Shown here one piece after another: positions 29,301 to 39,294 of a stretch of 64,000 bases of DNA. The notes under the pieces are model-generated. The model did no database searches, was not told where the DNA came from, and saw only the letters and a program-made list of their open reading frames with translations. This stretch comes from Sialis fuliginosa (Eukaryota > Arthropoda > Insecta > Megaloptera > Sialidae). The stretch lies in assembly GCA_961205875.1 (NCBI GenBank), contig OY540809.1, positions 47,024,608 through 47,088,607 on the forward strand, in the 5' to 3' direction. Numbering within the stretch: position 1 is the first letter of the stretch; the number at the start of each line of letters is the position of its first letter. The translations under genes and the position numbers were made by a program.

Positions 29301-32300
29301 TCTTCTAAACGTCGACTGAGATAACGACTAAACTAAGCGACATGGTTTACACCCAGAAGCCTAGATTCACAACAACAACAAAAACGTTTGAGTTGTTTAA
29401 TTTAAAATCTCAATCACAAATGAACGGATCAGTTCTTCCGGTAATTTGTTTGCTTCGATTGTCTTTCGGGGTCATCTAAAACAAAACTGCGGTTACGAGG
29501 GGGGGGGGATAACTGGGGTTGTTTACGGAATGCCGGCTTAATGGAATGCGGAATGTTGATTATTATTATATGTTGGCTGGCTGTGAAAAACCTGATTTTG
29601 TATGTTGGGTACATTATATCAGTACCGTAACGTCTAATATATATATGGGGTTGATCAAATTATTGTATTGTATTGGCTTCCCAACACATCGCATTTTTTT
29701 GTACAAATGAGTCAGTTACCAACTGATTATGTTGTTACTATAATACAGCCGGGACTCGTTTATCGCAAATGCCGAGTTTTGTTTATTCTAATTTTTTTCT
29801 CCTCCTTCACCTCCCACCATTCTCGAGTCATGGCGTAAACGAACATATTTTTGAAATTTTTGTAGAATTAATTAGAGACACTTATCACCGTCGTCACTCG
29901 TCACCTTGCTCATATTCCAAATTAAAAGTAAAGTAAAATTATTTCACTATCACGATTAACTATTAATGATAAATATTTTAAATACCAAGGCTTACATACA
30001 TAGTCTCTATAGCTCCTTGACCAATCAGCGTTGGCGCGGGAATTCAAGTCACCACGAAGACGTATTCAAATGTTATAAATATGTATACTTAATAGAATAT
30101 CAATTACAAAAAAATCCTTCATTTATTCTTGTTTTCGTATTTTTTGATATTTTAACAACACATACAATCAAATAAGTTCAAATTCGACATAGTAAAATCA
30201 TAAAGAGCTGTCAGAATCACAGACCGTATTGCCAACTTAAGAATAGTAAAAATGACACTTCCCGATGTAACGTTTTGGGGTTCAATTGCTTTGAATAATT
30301 TCATTTAACCTTTAATTGGTTCGGTAGAATGACCTGTAGGTGCTCGGAAACGTAAACACTAAATAAATAAATACTAAATAAATTAATTTAATTTTAACTA
30401 CACTTACACTATGTCTTTACAAAAGCTGGTACTATATCTATTACACAAAAACTAAAACTATTTCGAATACAAAATCTTTCACTATTTCTATTACACAAAA
30501 CTTGCACTATTTTGAATATGAAATGGTGGTCACTACCACAGAGCCTTAATTCTCCTTAGCTTGCATTACAGGGCTAAGGTAGCTACACTGTTTCTTAGAT
30601 TTATTTAACACCTTCGGCACTTTATAAATTATTGTGTTTCTCATGACCCTGTGCTAACAACTGACTCAATCATATCTTCCAAAGTCTCTCTACAAAAAGG
30701 ATTACCTAATCTTACAACTAATTTCTACAAATCATTATATAACCCAAGCGGCTATAATATAATATTGTTACACCGAATAGACAAAATTGTTTGTGATAGC
30801 TTTTTCATGATTTTGCAATGTCGAATTTGTACTTCTTTGATTGTATATGTTGTTAAAATATCAAAAAATACGAAGACAAGAATAAATAAAGGATTTCTTG
30901 TAATTGATATTTTATTATACATTTATAACATTTGAATGCATCTTCTTGGTGACATCAATTCCCGCGCCAACGCTGATTGGTCAAGGATCTATACATAAGT
31001 TGGTGGGAGCCCCTATCGACTTAGAATAAAAGCGACTTTCTCGTGTCAAACGATTCAGAAGGTTTAAAATAACTATACCTACCACTTTGGAACTATTTAA
31101 ATAACAATAAATGTTGAATGCGGCTCTGGCGGGCCAGCTTTACACCGCAAAGAACGAGTACGTACGCACTGACACAACAAAACAACACTATATAATATAC
31201 ATATGTAATAGTTATGCGGTAATCAACGCCCACCTCGATGCCTTTTCATTTTATTTATATCATTTAATTATACGCGCGGACACAAGGACGCGAACCCATT
31301 GAATATACACACACATTGCTGCGGCGATACCTTAAACAGCCACTGACTTATGCATTATTGATATTCAAATAAAACAATTGCATGCGTATAAAGGTTGGAT
31401 AACAATGTTTATGATTTTATAGTCACGCTTGTTGTCTAACTTTAATCAATTTATATACAGTGAAACTTCGATATAACGTTCCCGTTTGTAGCGCTATCCT
31501 GCATGTGTAAATTAATATACAAATATTCCCGTGTTTATTTACGTTTACAGATCCCCGCGTTTAAAACGTGTAAATGTTTGTTAACACCTTTTGCTTTGAC
31601 AACGAAATTTAAGATATTATTATATTTATTGTAGTAAAGTCCATTGTGTCTAATCTATCTATTCATAAAAATATCATATCTTCTAACTAGCATACCTCAG
31701 CGAAAAAAAATCGTACAGTAAAAAGTAAAAATTCATTTTAATAGCGAAAGATAACACTATTTTTTACCGTGAACGAAAACTTAAGAAAAAAAATTAACTA
31801 CTTGGTAATAAATTCTTAAGCATTGCCAAAATGACTTTTAGGTTAGGTTATCTCAAAAACCTGACGTGATTCGGTTTCAAGTAGAAACAACAAAATGATG
31901 TCGACCTGTGTTATTATTAATACTTTCACACTTGTTTTAATGAATACCTACTGTTTAGTGGGCAGTTGCTCTACTATATAAATACAAGGCGCGTGTACTT
32001 TCCTATGAATTCCTTATAAGGCGAATGCATCATTTCTGCTTTTCTAACAGTTTCCTCGTTATAAAAATATACCCGTTGAAAACAGGAATTTGAACTTATA
32101 CCGGAAACCTACTTTCTTGATGCATTTAATTATTTAATTTTTATTCATATAATGTGCATCTTAACACATGTCCATTGAACCTATCTAACATATGTGTCAA
32201 TATTCCTTAATGAAATAATTAACTCTAATTACTCCTTACTTATAATTTACTCTAGAAGTGTACTTATAAAGTCATTTTCTTTTGCAAGTTATCGTGATGT

Positions 32301-35300
32301 AAGTCCCGCTGTCGTAGCTATTTTTAACATAACGTTTTGATTTTCATATTCAAAATTAATAATTACTCTGACGAAGTTTTGAGATCGTTTTAAAATGAGA
32401 CAAAAAAATTGTTCTCCTTTTTCAAAATTATAAATTAATCTTTCCGTTTCAGGTCAAGATAAACAATTTTTCATTCCGTGTCTGTCTGTCCCCTGAATCC
32501 TTGTCACACGCATAACTCATGAACCACTGAACCGATATTAATGAAACTTGGTCGGACGGTTGGGTCTGGCTTGAGGACGGTCATCAAAATCGTGTCTAAA
32601 CGGGAGAGGTGACACTCAAAAATATTTATTTTTTCAAGATATCTCTAGAACGACACATGTAATAAAATCTTTTTTACAGAGCATTCAATTTCATATAATA
32701 TACATAGGTCTTTCTACAACATTTGTTGTAAAATATTTCCTTACAAAGATTTATCTCAATTCGTCATTTGTTTTTTTAAGCAATTGCATTCCAAAAATCA
32801 TTTATTCGTAATTGTCAAAGAATTATTGAACATATAAAAAATAATGGAATATTATTAATGGGTTGATTAGCACAGGTAAAAAACGAACATGATGGCCAAG
32901 GTTTAATTATACATATCTACTACTCAGAAATACTATTCAGCTTCCAATTAAAGTGTATTAACACCTCCATCTTGACTTAACCAGTTCACTTTTGAAGTCT
33001 GAGAATACATCTAAACAAAGTACATCAACTAAGAACTAAATTACCTACACTCATGTATACACATTCATACATGTATTATAATGAACATATTTGTTTACAC
33101 AGTGTGTTACAGTGTGTGCGTTTGTTCCCACGAACGTATTGTGTTTGTATCTACTGCAATTACACCAATCTCCGGTTAGTCCGGCAGGGCCGGATTAGTA
33201 TTTTAAAATCCGGATAATATGTTAAAATAAGAAAACATCTACTATGTAAAAGCACAGTCCTTTCTCGTGCTAAATTCACCAAAGGTAGTTAATTAACTAT
33301 CGAACAATTTTAAGGATGTATGGCATGTACAGTCTGAGTCAAAAATAATGTAAATCTAGATGCAATCAACGATCAAAATCAAATTATCAATTATGTATTC
33401 ACTTTAAATTCTTATAAGAAAGTCAAATTGGTTTATATACTACATAAACTACAAAAATACTTTTGTTAAAAACCTTATTTCCCATTAAGGACAGTTATTT
33501 TAGAATTTTAGCCAAAAAATTAATATTGTGTTGATAATACGAAAAATTTTTATTCTGAATTGATCTGTCAGATATAAAAACAAAAGAAGTATTTGATTGT
33601 TATAAATGACATAAATTAAAATATTTTTAAATAACACTATTTAGAACATGTGTGGAACATACAAACGTAATGAAAATAACAATATTAGTACCTCAAATGT
33701 TTACATATATGAAAAAATATGTAATAAAAACAAATCATTACATTTCAGTACGCCATTTTTTTTTTAATATTTTTCAGCAATAATTATTTTTTCTCTCACA
33801 ATTTAGTTCTGTATGTGTATAATTTTTTTTATGAAACTTGTTGCTAAATATGTAAGTGACGTGTTGTGAAAATTTCAGATTTTTGTCGATGCTTGAATCA
33901 TGTGTTTTATTGGACTTTGTAAATACACCATTCTGCCATAAGAGCCCATGTTAATTTATAAAAATAATAACTTTGAAACTATGTTGTAAAACCTTTTGTG
34001 TGGGTACTTAAGATTTATAAAGGAGTAACTTCTCCAAATTTCAACTATTTCTCGTTGAAATTAGTTACCTGCCATACATCCTTAAATAAAATCCCATAAA
34101 ACACGATCTACGCCATCTAGCGTGTAAACTAAACATCACACTACAAAAAAAATAATATATCACTTCCATGACATGTACATATATTGGGTATATAATTATG
34201 ATATTGTAAATGTTGCGTTTAGATACCTACGAAATATTTCTTCAAGTTTTGCATGCGACAATCTCGCGGAGGTTACACCCGTGACATGGGGGCGTCCCGG
34301 TAGAGCGCACACGACGCCTCGCGGTCCGTAGTTCCGCTCCCATCCTAACTACCCCCCCCCCCCACTCCCCCCACCAACTGCAGAGCGTCCTTCAACGGCA
34401 GATGTTATAACCGCTATATTGTTATGTGTATGGGAATGATGAAGAATTTATTGTAATTTTCATTTCTATTTTATAGTTTTTTTTTTAAATATATCATTAT
34501 ATGGGTTTGATTCGTGTGTAAATCAATGATAATCTGAATTCATCTAGCGTACTAATATTTACTCAGGGTTGTACTTACACATCAAATAAAAAACGAGGAC
34601 CATTGAAACATTTTTCGAAACCTTTTTTTTGCTCTTCACCAATCAAAAAAATGTATTATTTACTAGCTATCTCTTACTAAGAAACTAAGAAATGTTAGAT
34701 AATTCTATAATTTATCTAGCCCTTGTTCATTAACTCCAAGACAAAGTTTAGTCACTTTTAGATTTTTTTATTAAACTTTTAATTTAAGTATATATTATTC
34801 TAGAACGTAATTTTTCAGCACCCCAAATGCATGTCTTGATGGTCCATAGTTCGAAACCTTTCCAGACAAAACTTCATCCAAATCCGTTCAGTAGTTCTCT
34901 TGCTTGAAGCAAGAGTTACAACAAATTTTCTTTATATGTATAATGTTTTTACAGGAGAATATAATAAAAAATATCTGCCTTGGGAACCACGGGACTTTCT
35001 TATACGTAATTCTAACAGAGAATAGTATACGTGATTCTTATTTTATTAAAACATTTTTGACAAACTAATAAGATAGAATAAAATGAATGGGACATAAACT
35101 ATAGATAAAATTATTCTCTACATTAAATGTCATATTGATGTTTGCATAGCAGAAAAAATTAGATTTTGATTGAAATTGTCAAAAAATTAAAAATCTACGA
35201 AAAAATAATCAGGCACGTATTGAGAAAAATTTTAAAGTAATATTTTTAAATAAAATTGTATAAAAAAAACTAAATGGTTAACCAATTGTACATCTGAATA

Positions 35301-38300
35301 CTTTATCAGTGTTTATTAAAATTATTCGATAATTAACTACCTTTGGTGAATTTAGCACGAGGAAGCACTGTGAATTTACATGCTAGATGTTTTTTTTTAA
35401 TTTTAACACTGTTCCAACAATAATAATCTAATATATCATAAACAAAACAATCGAAAACAGTACCAACGTGATAAAAACAAAATAACTGTTACCGAATATA
35501 ATTACAATATAAATAACAATTACCTACGCACTATTTTATCATCACACCTTGAGAAAGTCTTCTTGTTCTTCTTATTTGATTTCACAATAGAACACTCGTT
35601 GTTAATATCAAGAACAATAATTGTACTTCCGGTGTACAGATTCGGAAACAGTCTTTTGTCTTGTCATTTTATAAATTCGAACTGATGTGAAGGTGATAGC
35701 AATGATTTGAATAAAAAATAATTAGTCTTGTATCGTTTTTAACAATGTGATGAGACTTGTATTATTATATTTCATAAAAAACGGTGTTAAAAAAATACAA
35801 TTTAATTACATTTAAAAAATGTATAGTCATAATAATAATAATAATAATAGCCAGTTACGAGAATTAAAAAAACATCTGCCAAGTAAATGCACAGTGCTTC
35901 CTCGTGCTAAATTTACCAAAGGTAGTTAATTATTGAACAATTTAAATAAAAACCGATAGTGTTTATATAAATTGCCTATGGAATTGGTTAACCATTTAAT
36001 TTTTATACAATTTTACTAAAAAATATTAGTTCGAAATTTTTCTTAAAACGCACCTGAATATTTTTTCATATATTTTTATTTTTTTAGAAATTTCAATCTA
36101 AATCTAAATTTATGCAAATGTCAAAATGACATTTAATATATCCAAGCAAATATCAATATAGAAAAACAAAACACGAATTTTTAAAATAAATTGAGATAAA
36201 TTTTTGTAAGGGAATATTTTACAACAAACGTTGTAGATCCATATTATAGGAAATTTAATGCTCTACAAAAAATATTCTATAAAATTTTCACGAAAATGTG
36301 TCGTTCTTGAGATATCTTGAAAAAATAAATATTTTGGGGTGTCGCCCCTCCCCCTTACATACGATTTTGATGATTTTGAAATGGGACCGTCCTCAAGTCA
36401 GACCCAATCATCCGACCAAGTTTCAATAATATCGGTTCAGTGGTTCATGAATTATGCGTGTGACAAGGATTCAGGGGACAGACGGACGGACAGACACGGA
36501 ACGAAAAGTGTTTGCGTTGACGTGAAACGGATAAATCAATTTAAAATTTTGAAATCAGAGAACATTTATTTTGTCTCAATCTGAAACGATCACAAAGCTT
36601 CCCGTATCTTCGATATTGCGAGGAAGCAAAATATCCTGAGGAAGGTCATATGCTACTTTGCAATGTGAAAAAGAAATTGCTAGGTCTTATATAATAATGT
36701 CAGTTTGTTTGAGAGAATAACTATATATTATTTACAGATTAATTGAAGTAAATGGAAAACTGGTCATAAATAGAACCAAAGAAGATGTTGCGAGATTAAT
36801 CTCAGCTGCACATGATCCAGCCCTACTTGTTGTACTGAGGATCAAGGTAGAAGACCTTCCCTCACGTGCCCACGCAACGCAGGGCGAGGTAGCACATCTC
36901 CGTTCTGAGCTTGGTGTGGTACGTGATAGGGCAGAGGAAGCCCAACGAGTCAAAGACAGTCTCAAGGTAAATGTTGTTTACATTAAAGCTAATACACTAA
37001 ATCTCAAAACTAACTAAAGTTAAACAAACTTTTGCAAATTTTAACATTTTTTTTCAAAATGACGAAAGTTTGGTTCTGATAATAAATGATTTTTTCTTAA
37101 TTTGAATTCAGTACGATGGGAAAGCAACAACCAGTGTTTAAACGCAAATAACTGGATCTAAAATGAGCATACAGTAACAGAAAAAAAATAAATACCTAAA
37201 AATATTGAAAAAAAATAGTGATTCCTTAATTTTGAACTTTGCATAAATTTTTCCTATTAGTAATTAAATTAAAACATTAATCTTTAGGGTGATAATTTAC
37301 GTTTGACTCATCGGATATCCTACCTAGAAGAACAAGTAGCTGAATTACTAGAGATACGAAAACAACAAAGCCAATCTCAGAAACCACAACAGCAACAACA
37401 AAAGCAACATTCACAGCAGCGAACTCCTGTAACGGCAATTGTAAACACCGATCAAACAAACGTGACGAGCATAAATATAACATCACCTCCTTCTTCACCG
37501 AGTCCGGCCATTGGCAACGGCCAAGCGGATTTGCAAGTATTCCAAAAAGGACCACAGGTAAACATTTCATATACTCGGTGATTTTTAAGAAGACTTTCCA
37601 AAATAACGAATTTTATTTATCGCAAAATGTTTCAGATAACTTTTCTTTTTTAAATCTAAACCCATTGTTTTTGTTTAAAACATTTTTTTATGTTCGTTAT
37701 TTTAGAAAAATCCACTGAAATAGATTTTTATTATAATACAATTTTTATTTCTAGGTAACGGCCCTCGTAGCAAACTTACCAGGAATGGAAGTTGACGACA
37801 GAGATCGTCTACGTACCCTGCGACCCCATTCAGCCCACAGTAACGTTTCTAGTACCCACATAGTCACAGGGTCGCCTGAACACCACAGAAAGCACAATGG
37901 AGATAGCTACAGTAGTGCCAATGAGCAATCTACCAGAAGCCGGAGAAGTCATTCCAATTGTAATCATAGCGAACAAAGAATTAGCAGCAACCATAATGAA
38001 CAAAGAAGTAGTAGTAACCATAACCTCAACAATCATAACCATAATGGTTACAACCATTCTCAAAGTAATGGGTATATTAATGGACAAAATGGTTATAATG
38101 GTTACCAACATACACATAATCATAGCCATCATCATTTACTAAGGTAATTTATATAAATACAGCACATAACTTTCTCCGATTATGATTACAAACCTTTTAA
38201 AAATTATATTACTGCGTTTCAAAAATTAGTTATTTTGGTCTGGTGATAAGAAAAACCATTGCTGTTTTATGAATTAAGTTCTGAGTCTTTACCTGAGGCG

Positions 38301-39294
38301 GATTATCCATAAGGCAAACTAGGCACGTGCCGAAGGCGCGAGGTTACAAAGGGGCGCGTGCGCGAAATTTTTGAAAAATAACAAAAAAATAATTGTGTCA
38401 GTAAGTCCCTATATGCACCTACTTACACAATATAAAAAGATTATTGTGTGCACAAAAAGATGTGATAATTTTTAACAAACAAAATATAGACGCAACAATA
38501 AGAAAATATTTGAATTTTGGAAATTTCATTGTTATATTTAATATGAAAAGTTAGGTAACGGTGGAAGGGAGGGGCGCCGATGAGGTGCTTGCCTAGGGCG
38601 CTCTCGACATTTAATCCGCCTCTGGTCCTTACACTCGTAGTTTAAATATATTTTTTTCACATCACTTACATACATTTGAAACATTTTTGTATCTTCATTA
38701 TTATCCACATCGCTTCTATCTGAATTGATCGGAGAGTAGATTAGGTTGATTGTTGTAAATAACATAAAATATAATTTTAGAAAAATTGAAAAACCAAGTA
38801 GAAAATCGTTATCAGCTATTGAAATTCTCCAAGCACGTAGACACAGTAAGCTACATGATTCCAGAAGTGTCGAAGAATTAGACAGAGATGAAACATCATC
38901 TAGCAGACGTCGTGGAGATGCACGAAGTGTCAAATCTCTTGAATTCGATAGCGAACCTTGTCGACACTCAAATAAAATAATAGACTACGGTTCAGAACCA
39001 GCAGCTTCCGATAAAAGAATAACGGTAAATTACGAAAGCGATGATTTGGGAAAGGCAAAACCAAAGCCACCAAAAAAACCGATTAGACTTTCTTTGCATC
39101 GGGCCCAATCAGTTGAAACAGTGCCCGCTGATGATTTTAAGAAACCGAAGAAAAGAAATCACAAAGGTGAACCCCCGATTTTTACTCTCAAAGCTGAGTC
39201 AAAGTACCAATCGGCTTTGCGGTGGCCTAATTATTTAAAACCTAATTCGCGTTCGCTTACCGGACATTTATCGGATGGAGGAAAATGGTGTTAA
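8374..39294 (+). CDS. coiled-coil and single-PDZ-domain protein, 11 coding exons, 741 aa
   Basis: Exons: 8374-8429, 10018-10102, 14230-14301, 17873-18024, 19743-19880, 21801-21953, 24308-24475, 36738-36966, 37288-37557, 37755-38143 and 38781-39294. All join in frame, giving 741 codons plus TAA. The N-terminus is basic and Ser-rich. Residues of about 168-218 are helical and charged (ERLARVRQDIDNKRLAIKNL; RIQQAELEYKLGREELNAL), weakly recalling HR1 Rho-binding coiled coils. Residues of about 225-305 form a PDZ domain (FGVNIPTP, LCKGDRLIEVNGKLV, EDVARLISAA). A coiled coil follows, then a Gln-rich tract, a His/Asn-rich tract, and a basic C-terminus ending GGKWC. Intron 3 uses a GC donor. The exon 5 acceptor (tatag at 19742) has a poor pyrimidine tract and is the weakest join. 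A cytoplasmic scaffold is inferred from the PDZ domain. I do not recognise the gene, and alternative first exons are possible. Confidence 0.85.
9247..9779 (-). repeat. R1 family repeat, cut off by an adjoining hairpin
   Basis: It begins with 'aacatctgccaagtaaatgc' and continues with 'gtgcttcc', 'aaattgcctggaattggtta' and 'gaccgtcctcaagccag'. It stops at 'agacccaa', where complete copies (35867-36632) continue. The inserted hairpin starts at that exact point. Confidence 0.8.
9780..9897. repeat. near-perfect hairpin, about 50-bp arms
   Basis: The left arm 9780-9830 pairs with 9848-9897 around a loop of about 17 bases. The outer 28 pairs contain one mismatch (9786/9891). The arms include 'gaatgcagtggttgccg' and its inverse. 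It is most likely a fold-back MITE; a hairpin-RNA source is an alternative that the sequence alone cannot decide. Confidence 0.8.
10476..10881. mobile_element. MITE with about 120-bp terminal inverted repeats
   Basis: CAGTGTATTCCAAGTTGG at 10476 is matched in inverse at the right end (…CCAACTTGGAATACACTG-like, ending 10881). The inverse match continues through 'ggggacaattagaagtgttg' and into 'gatgtgtgattggtgcattt' with few changes. The middle is AT-rich and non-coding. A TA dinucleotide near both ends would allow a Tc1/mariner-type origin, but the exact boundary is ambiguous by two bases. Confidence 0.8.
10990..11050 (+). repeat. dispersed repeat start, 'cgcggcttcgctcgcgtgg'
   Basis: 'actagctgtgtccacccgcc' followed by 'cgcggcttcgctcgcgtgga' is a repeat signature I know from many insect genomes. 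The rest of the element is not delimited. The assignment rests on memory of the motif, not on a search. Confidence 0.5.
11530..12105 (-). mobile_element. truncated copy of the 4381-5097 hAT-like element
   Basis: In inverse orientation it repeats most of the 717-bp element, including 'gtaagtaactaagttattt', 'ttttttcaaatggaggttg', 'agcctccacagcctgg' and 'ggcggccgaccatattcgcc'. The end near the minus-strand 3' side is replaced by unrelated AT-rich sequence. Confidence 0.8.
12935..13115 (+). other. GC-richer island with an open frame, identity unknown
   Basis: Against AT-rich surroundings this stretch reads open for about 50 codons (ending '..VENIIAKKLVG' and a stop). It is rich in CG dinucleotides. 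No domain is recognisable. It could be a decayed transposase fragment, an unrecognised exon or a regulatory island. No splice sites pair it with the PDZ gene convincingly. Confidence 0.3.
13250..13967 (+). repeat. R1 family repeat, nearly complete
   Basis: It runs from 'ttgcttcctcgcaatatcg' to 'ggaagcactgtg..acttggcagatgtttttt'. Inside are a GTCT microsatellite (13395-13415), 'cacacgcataactcatgaac', 'cttggtcggatggttgggtc' and 'gagatatct'-type segments shared with the other copies. Both ends carry TGCTTCCTCG in inverse orientation. Confidence 0.85.
14302..17872. other. PDZ-gene intron 3 (GC-AG intron)
   Basis: The donor reads AAG|GCAAGT and the acceptor is TTTCAG at 17867-17872. Within the intron, 16325-16565 is a fragment of the 4381 hAT-like family, and 16590-16620 is the end of a 'gtttgggaaccactg' MITE. 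17428 carries a CAGGGGCGTACTGACC hAT-like end, and 17483-17535 is the 'tagggttccgtag' repeat. Open frames on the minus strand around 17000-17400 have no recognisable product. Confidence 0.55.
18025..19742. other. PDZ-gene intron 4
   Basis: It holds a dispersed repeat (18112-18450), another repeat around 18480-18930 with 'cagacacacagacacacgca', and at 19590-19660 a GC-rich hAT-like end ('ggggcccctgagcctctag', 'acggtcctg'). No coding signal is seen apart from the flanking exons. Confidence 0.5.
18112..18450 (-). repeat. dispersed repeat, inverse copy at 26850-27135
   Basis: Its shared segments with 26850-27135 are 'tatcggtatggagaaccata', 'acagctgttattgccatttg' and 'cattcgtagaa..ctaatttgacaatttgaattta'. 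The left edge carries 'tacagggtggggcatttcaa', a common repeat start in insects. Confidence 0.7.
19881..21800. other. PDZ-gene intron 5
   Basis: It contains an R1 end fragment (19930-20010, 'gatacgagaagctttg'), a TTAA-flanked element (20089-20805) and a repeat starting 'ccgactccaaaaaaggaggt' at 21211. The 95-codon open frame at 19868 is repeat sequence, not a gene. Confidence 0.55.
20089..20805. mobile_element. TTAA-flanked piggyBac-like non-autonomous element
   Basis: The ends are GAGGGTAGACTCAGTT and, inverse, GGGGGCAGACCCAGTT (13 of 16 matching), each directly beside TTAA (20085-20088 and 20806-20809). The interior (717 bp) is non-coding and has runs such as 'gagaaaaacgcgtttaaagt'. TTAA duplications are the hallmark of piggyBac. 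No transposase is present. Confidence 0.7.
21954..24307. other. PDZ-gene intron 6
   Basis: Apart from the hAT-like MITE at 22812-23141 I see no defined element. The 98-codon open frame at 23813-24109 shows no recognisable domain and is not called. Confidence 0.5.
22812..23141 (+). mobile_element. hAT-type MITE with 8-bp target duplication
   Basis: This 330-bp element has ends CATGGGCGCCGG and, inverse, CATGGGCGCCGG. It is flanked by a perfect duplication GTTGCCAG at 22804-22811 and 23142-23149. The ends continue with G- and C-runs ('gaggggggtgcaaggagg'; 'tgcacccccttgaaag'). It is non-coding. A relative with the same CATGGGCG start lies at 57643. Confidence 0.9.
24654..25078 (-). repeat. R1 family repeat, internally shortened
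   Basis: It starts 'aaaacatctgctaaattcac', missing about 30 bases of the usual end, and runs to 'gagatatcttgaaaag', where the match stops. The middle agrees closely with 9247-9779 and 35867-36632. Confidence 0.8.
26850..27135 (+). repeat. dispersed repeat, inverse copy at 18112-18450
   Basis: It contains 'tctacgaatgtgtattatg', 'aatggcaataacagctgtaa' and 'tatggttctccataccgata', matching the inverse of 18112-18450. The short open frame across it is not a gene. Confidence 0.7.
27367..27426. repeat. 60-bp near-perfect palindrome without spacer
   Basis: Arms 27367-27396 and 27397-27426 pair over 30 positions with a single mismatch (27388/27405). The centre is TTTTTATATAAAAA. It could form a cruciform or be a minimal fold-back relic. 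Confidence 0.85.
27930..28690. mobile_element. inverted-repeat element with internal repeated motif
   Basis: The ends are CGTCCCCTACAAGGCAAAGT and, inverse, CATCCCCTACAAGGCAAAGT, and the match continues through 'atcgtaagcgccattttt'. ATAT abuts both ends as a possible 4-bp duplication. The motif 'AAAGTATCGTAAGCGCC' recurs in the same orientation near 27945, 28094, 28115, 28145, 28460 and 28502 with small changes, and once inverted at the right end. It is non-coding. The superfamily is unknown. Confidence 0.75.
30015..30986. mobile_element. element with about 190-bp terminal inverted repeats
   Basis: 'ccttgaccaatcagcgttgg' at the left end is the inverse of the right end, and the match continues for about 190 bases ('gaagacg..ttcaaatgttataaat', 'tttgatattttaacaacaca'). 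The 550-bp middle has repeated 'ctattacacaaaa' units (about 30440 and 30490). The 94-codon open frame on the right arm has an inverse counterpart in the left arm and is not called. No target duplication was found. Confidence 0.8.
32385..32775 (+). repeat. R1 family repeat, partial
   Basis: Its recognisable segments are 'ttgtcacacgcataactcat', 'aacttggtcggacggttggg', 'atctc..gaacgacacatgt' and 'ccttacaaagatttatctca'. It lacks the 'gaggaagcactg' end. Confidence 0.75.
33228..33310 (-). repeat. R1 family fragment, next to a TTAA element
   Basis: 'aacatctac..', 'ctcgtgctaaattcaccaaa' and 'ggtagttaatta' identify an R1 end. It stops at the TTAA where the 33314-34081 element begins. The R1 sequence does not clearly resume on the far side. 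Confidence 0.65.
33314..34081. mobile_element. TTAA-flanked element, 768 bp, inserted in R1
   Basis: The ends are GGATGTATGGCA and its exact inverse TGCCATACATCC, directly beside TTAA at 33310-33313 and 34082-34085. The interior is AT-rich without a coding frame. The TTAA duplication suggests piggyBac-type mobilisation. The terminal GG is not the usual CCC start, so the superfamily is tentative. Confidence 0.75.
34255..34390. other. GC- and C-rich island in the large intron
   Basis: The stretch from about 34255 to 34390 is rich in CG dinucleotides ('ctcgcggaggtt', 'gcgtcccggtagagcgcac', 'gacgcctcgcggtccg') and ends in a run of C interrupted by 'actc'. It stands out against the AT-rich intron. 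It may be an alternative promoter or exon of the PDZ gene, or a relic of a GC-rich repeat. No frame or splice pair decides it. Confidence 0.3.
35100..35396 (+). repeat. R1 family fragment
   Basis: It carries 'aaattgtcaaaaaattaaaa', 'accaattg' and the full end 'ttggtgaatttagcacgagg', 'aagcactgtgaattta', 'tgctagatgttttttt'. It is diverged from the other copies. Confidence 0.65.
35867..36632 (-). repeat. R1 family repeat, full length
   Basis: This is the best copy of R1, about 766 bp, from 'aaaacatctgccaagtaaat' to 'cgatattgcgaggaagcaaa'. An 81-codon open frame inside is not supported by other copies. The GACGG/GACAGAC run at 36480-36500 is the counterpart of the GTCT run in the 13250 copy. It ends about 105 bp before exon 8 of the PDZ gene. 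Confidence 0.85.
38293..38624 (-). mobile_element. hAT-type MITE, second copy of the 788-1122 family
   Basis: It has CTGAGGCGGATTA / CCGCCTCTG ends and a 7-of-8 target duplication (GTCTTTAC at 38285-38292, GTCCTTAC at 38625-38632). Over its 332 bp it matches the inverse of 788-1122 closely, for example 'gtcagtaagtccctatatgc'. It lies in the last intron of the PDZ gene. Confidence 0.88.

Larger units (their letters stand above)
24476..36737. other. PDZ-gene intron 7, 12.3 kb
   Basis: The largest intron splits the PDZ domain (exons 7 and 8). It is packed with repeats: R1 copies (24654, 32385, 33228, 35100 and 35867), inverted-repeat elements (27930-28690, 30015-30986 and 33314-34081) and a 60-bp palindrome (27367-27426). 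A GC- and C-rich island at 34255-34390 could be regulatory. 34860-34925 resembles the 'atccgttcagtagtt' repeat tail common in insects. Open frames in it are short and unsupported. Confidence 0.6.

Noticed and set aside
36339-36584. 81-codon open frame in the R1 repeat.
   Set aside because: Other R1 copies do not keep it open, and the composition follows the repeat's GACGGACAGAC microsatellite.
37830-38142. Open frames in other frames and on the minus strand across the PDZ-gene exon 10.
   Set aside because: They arise from the His/Asn-rich codon repeats of the real frame (37755-38143), which joins in phase to its neighbours.
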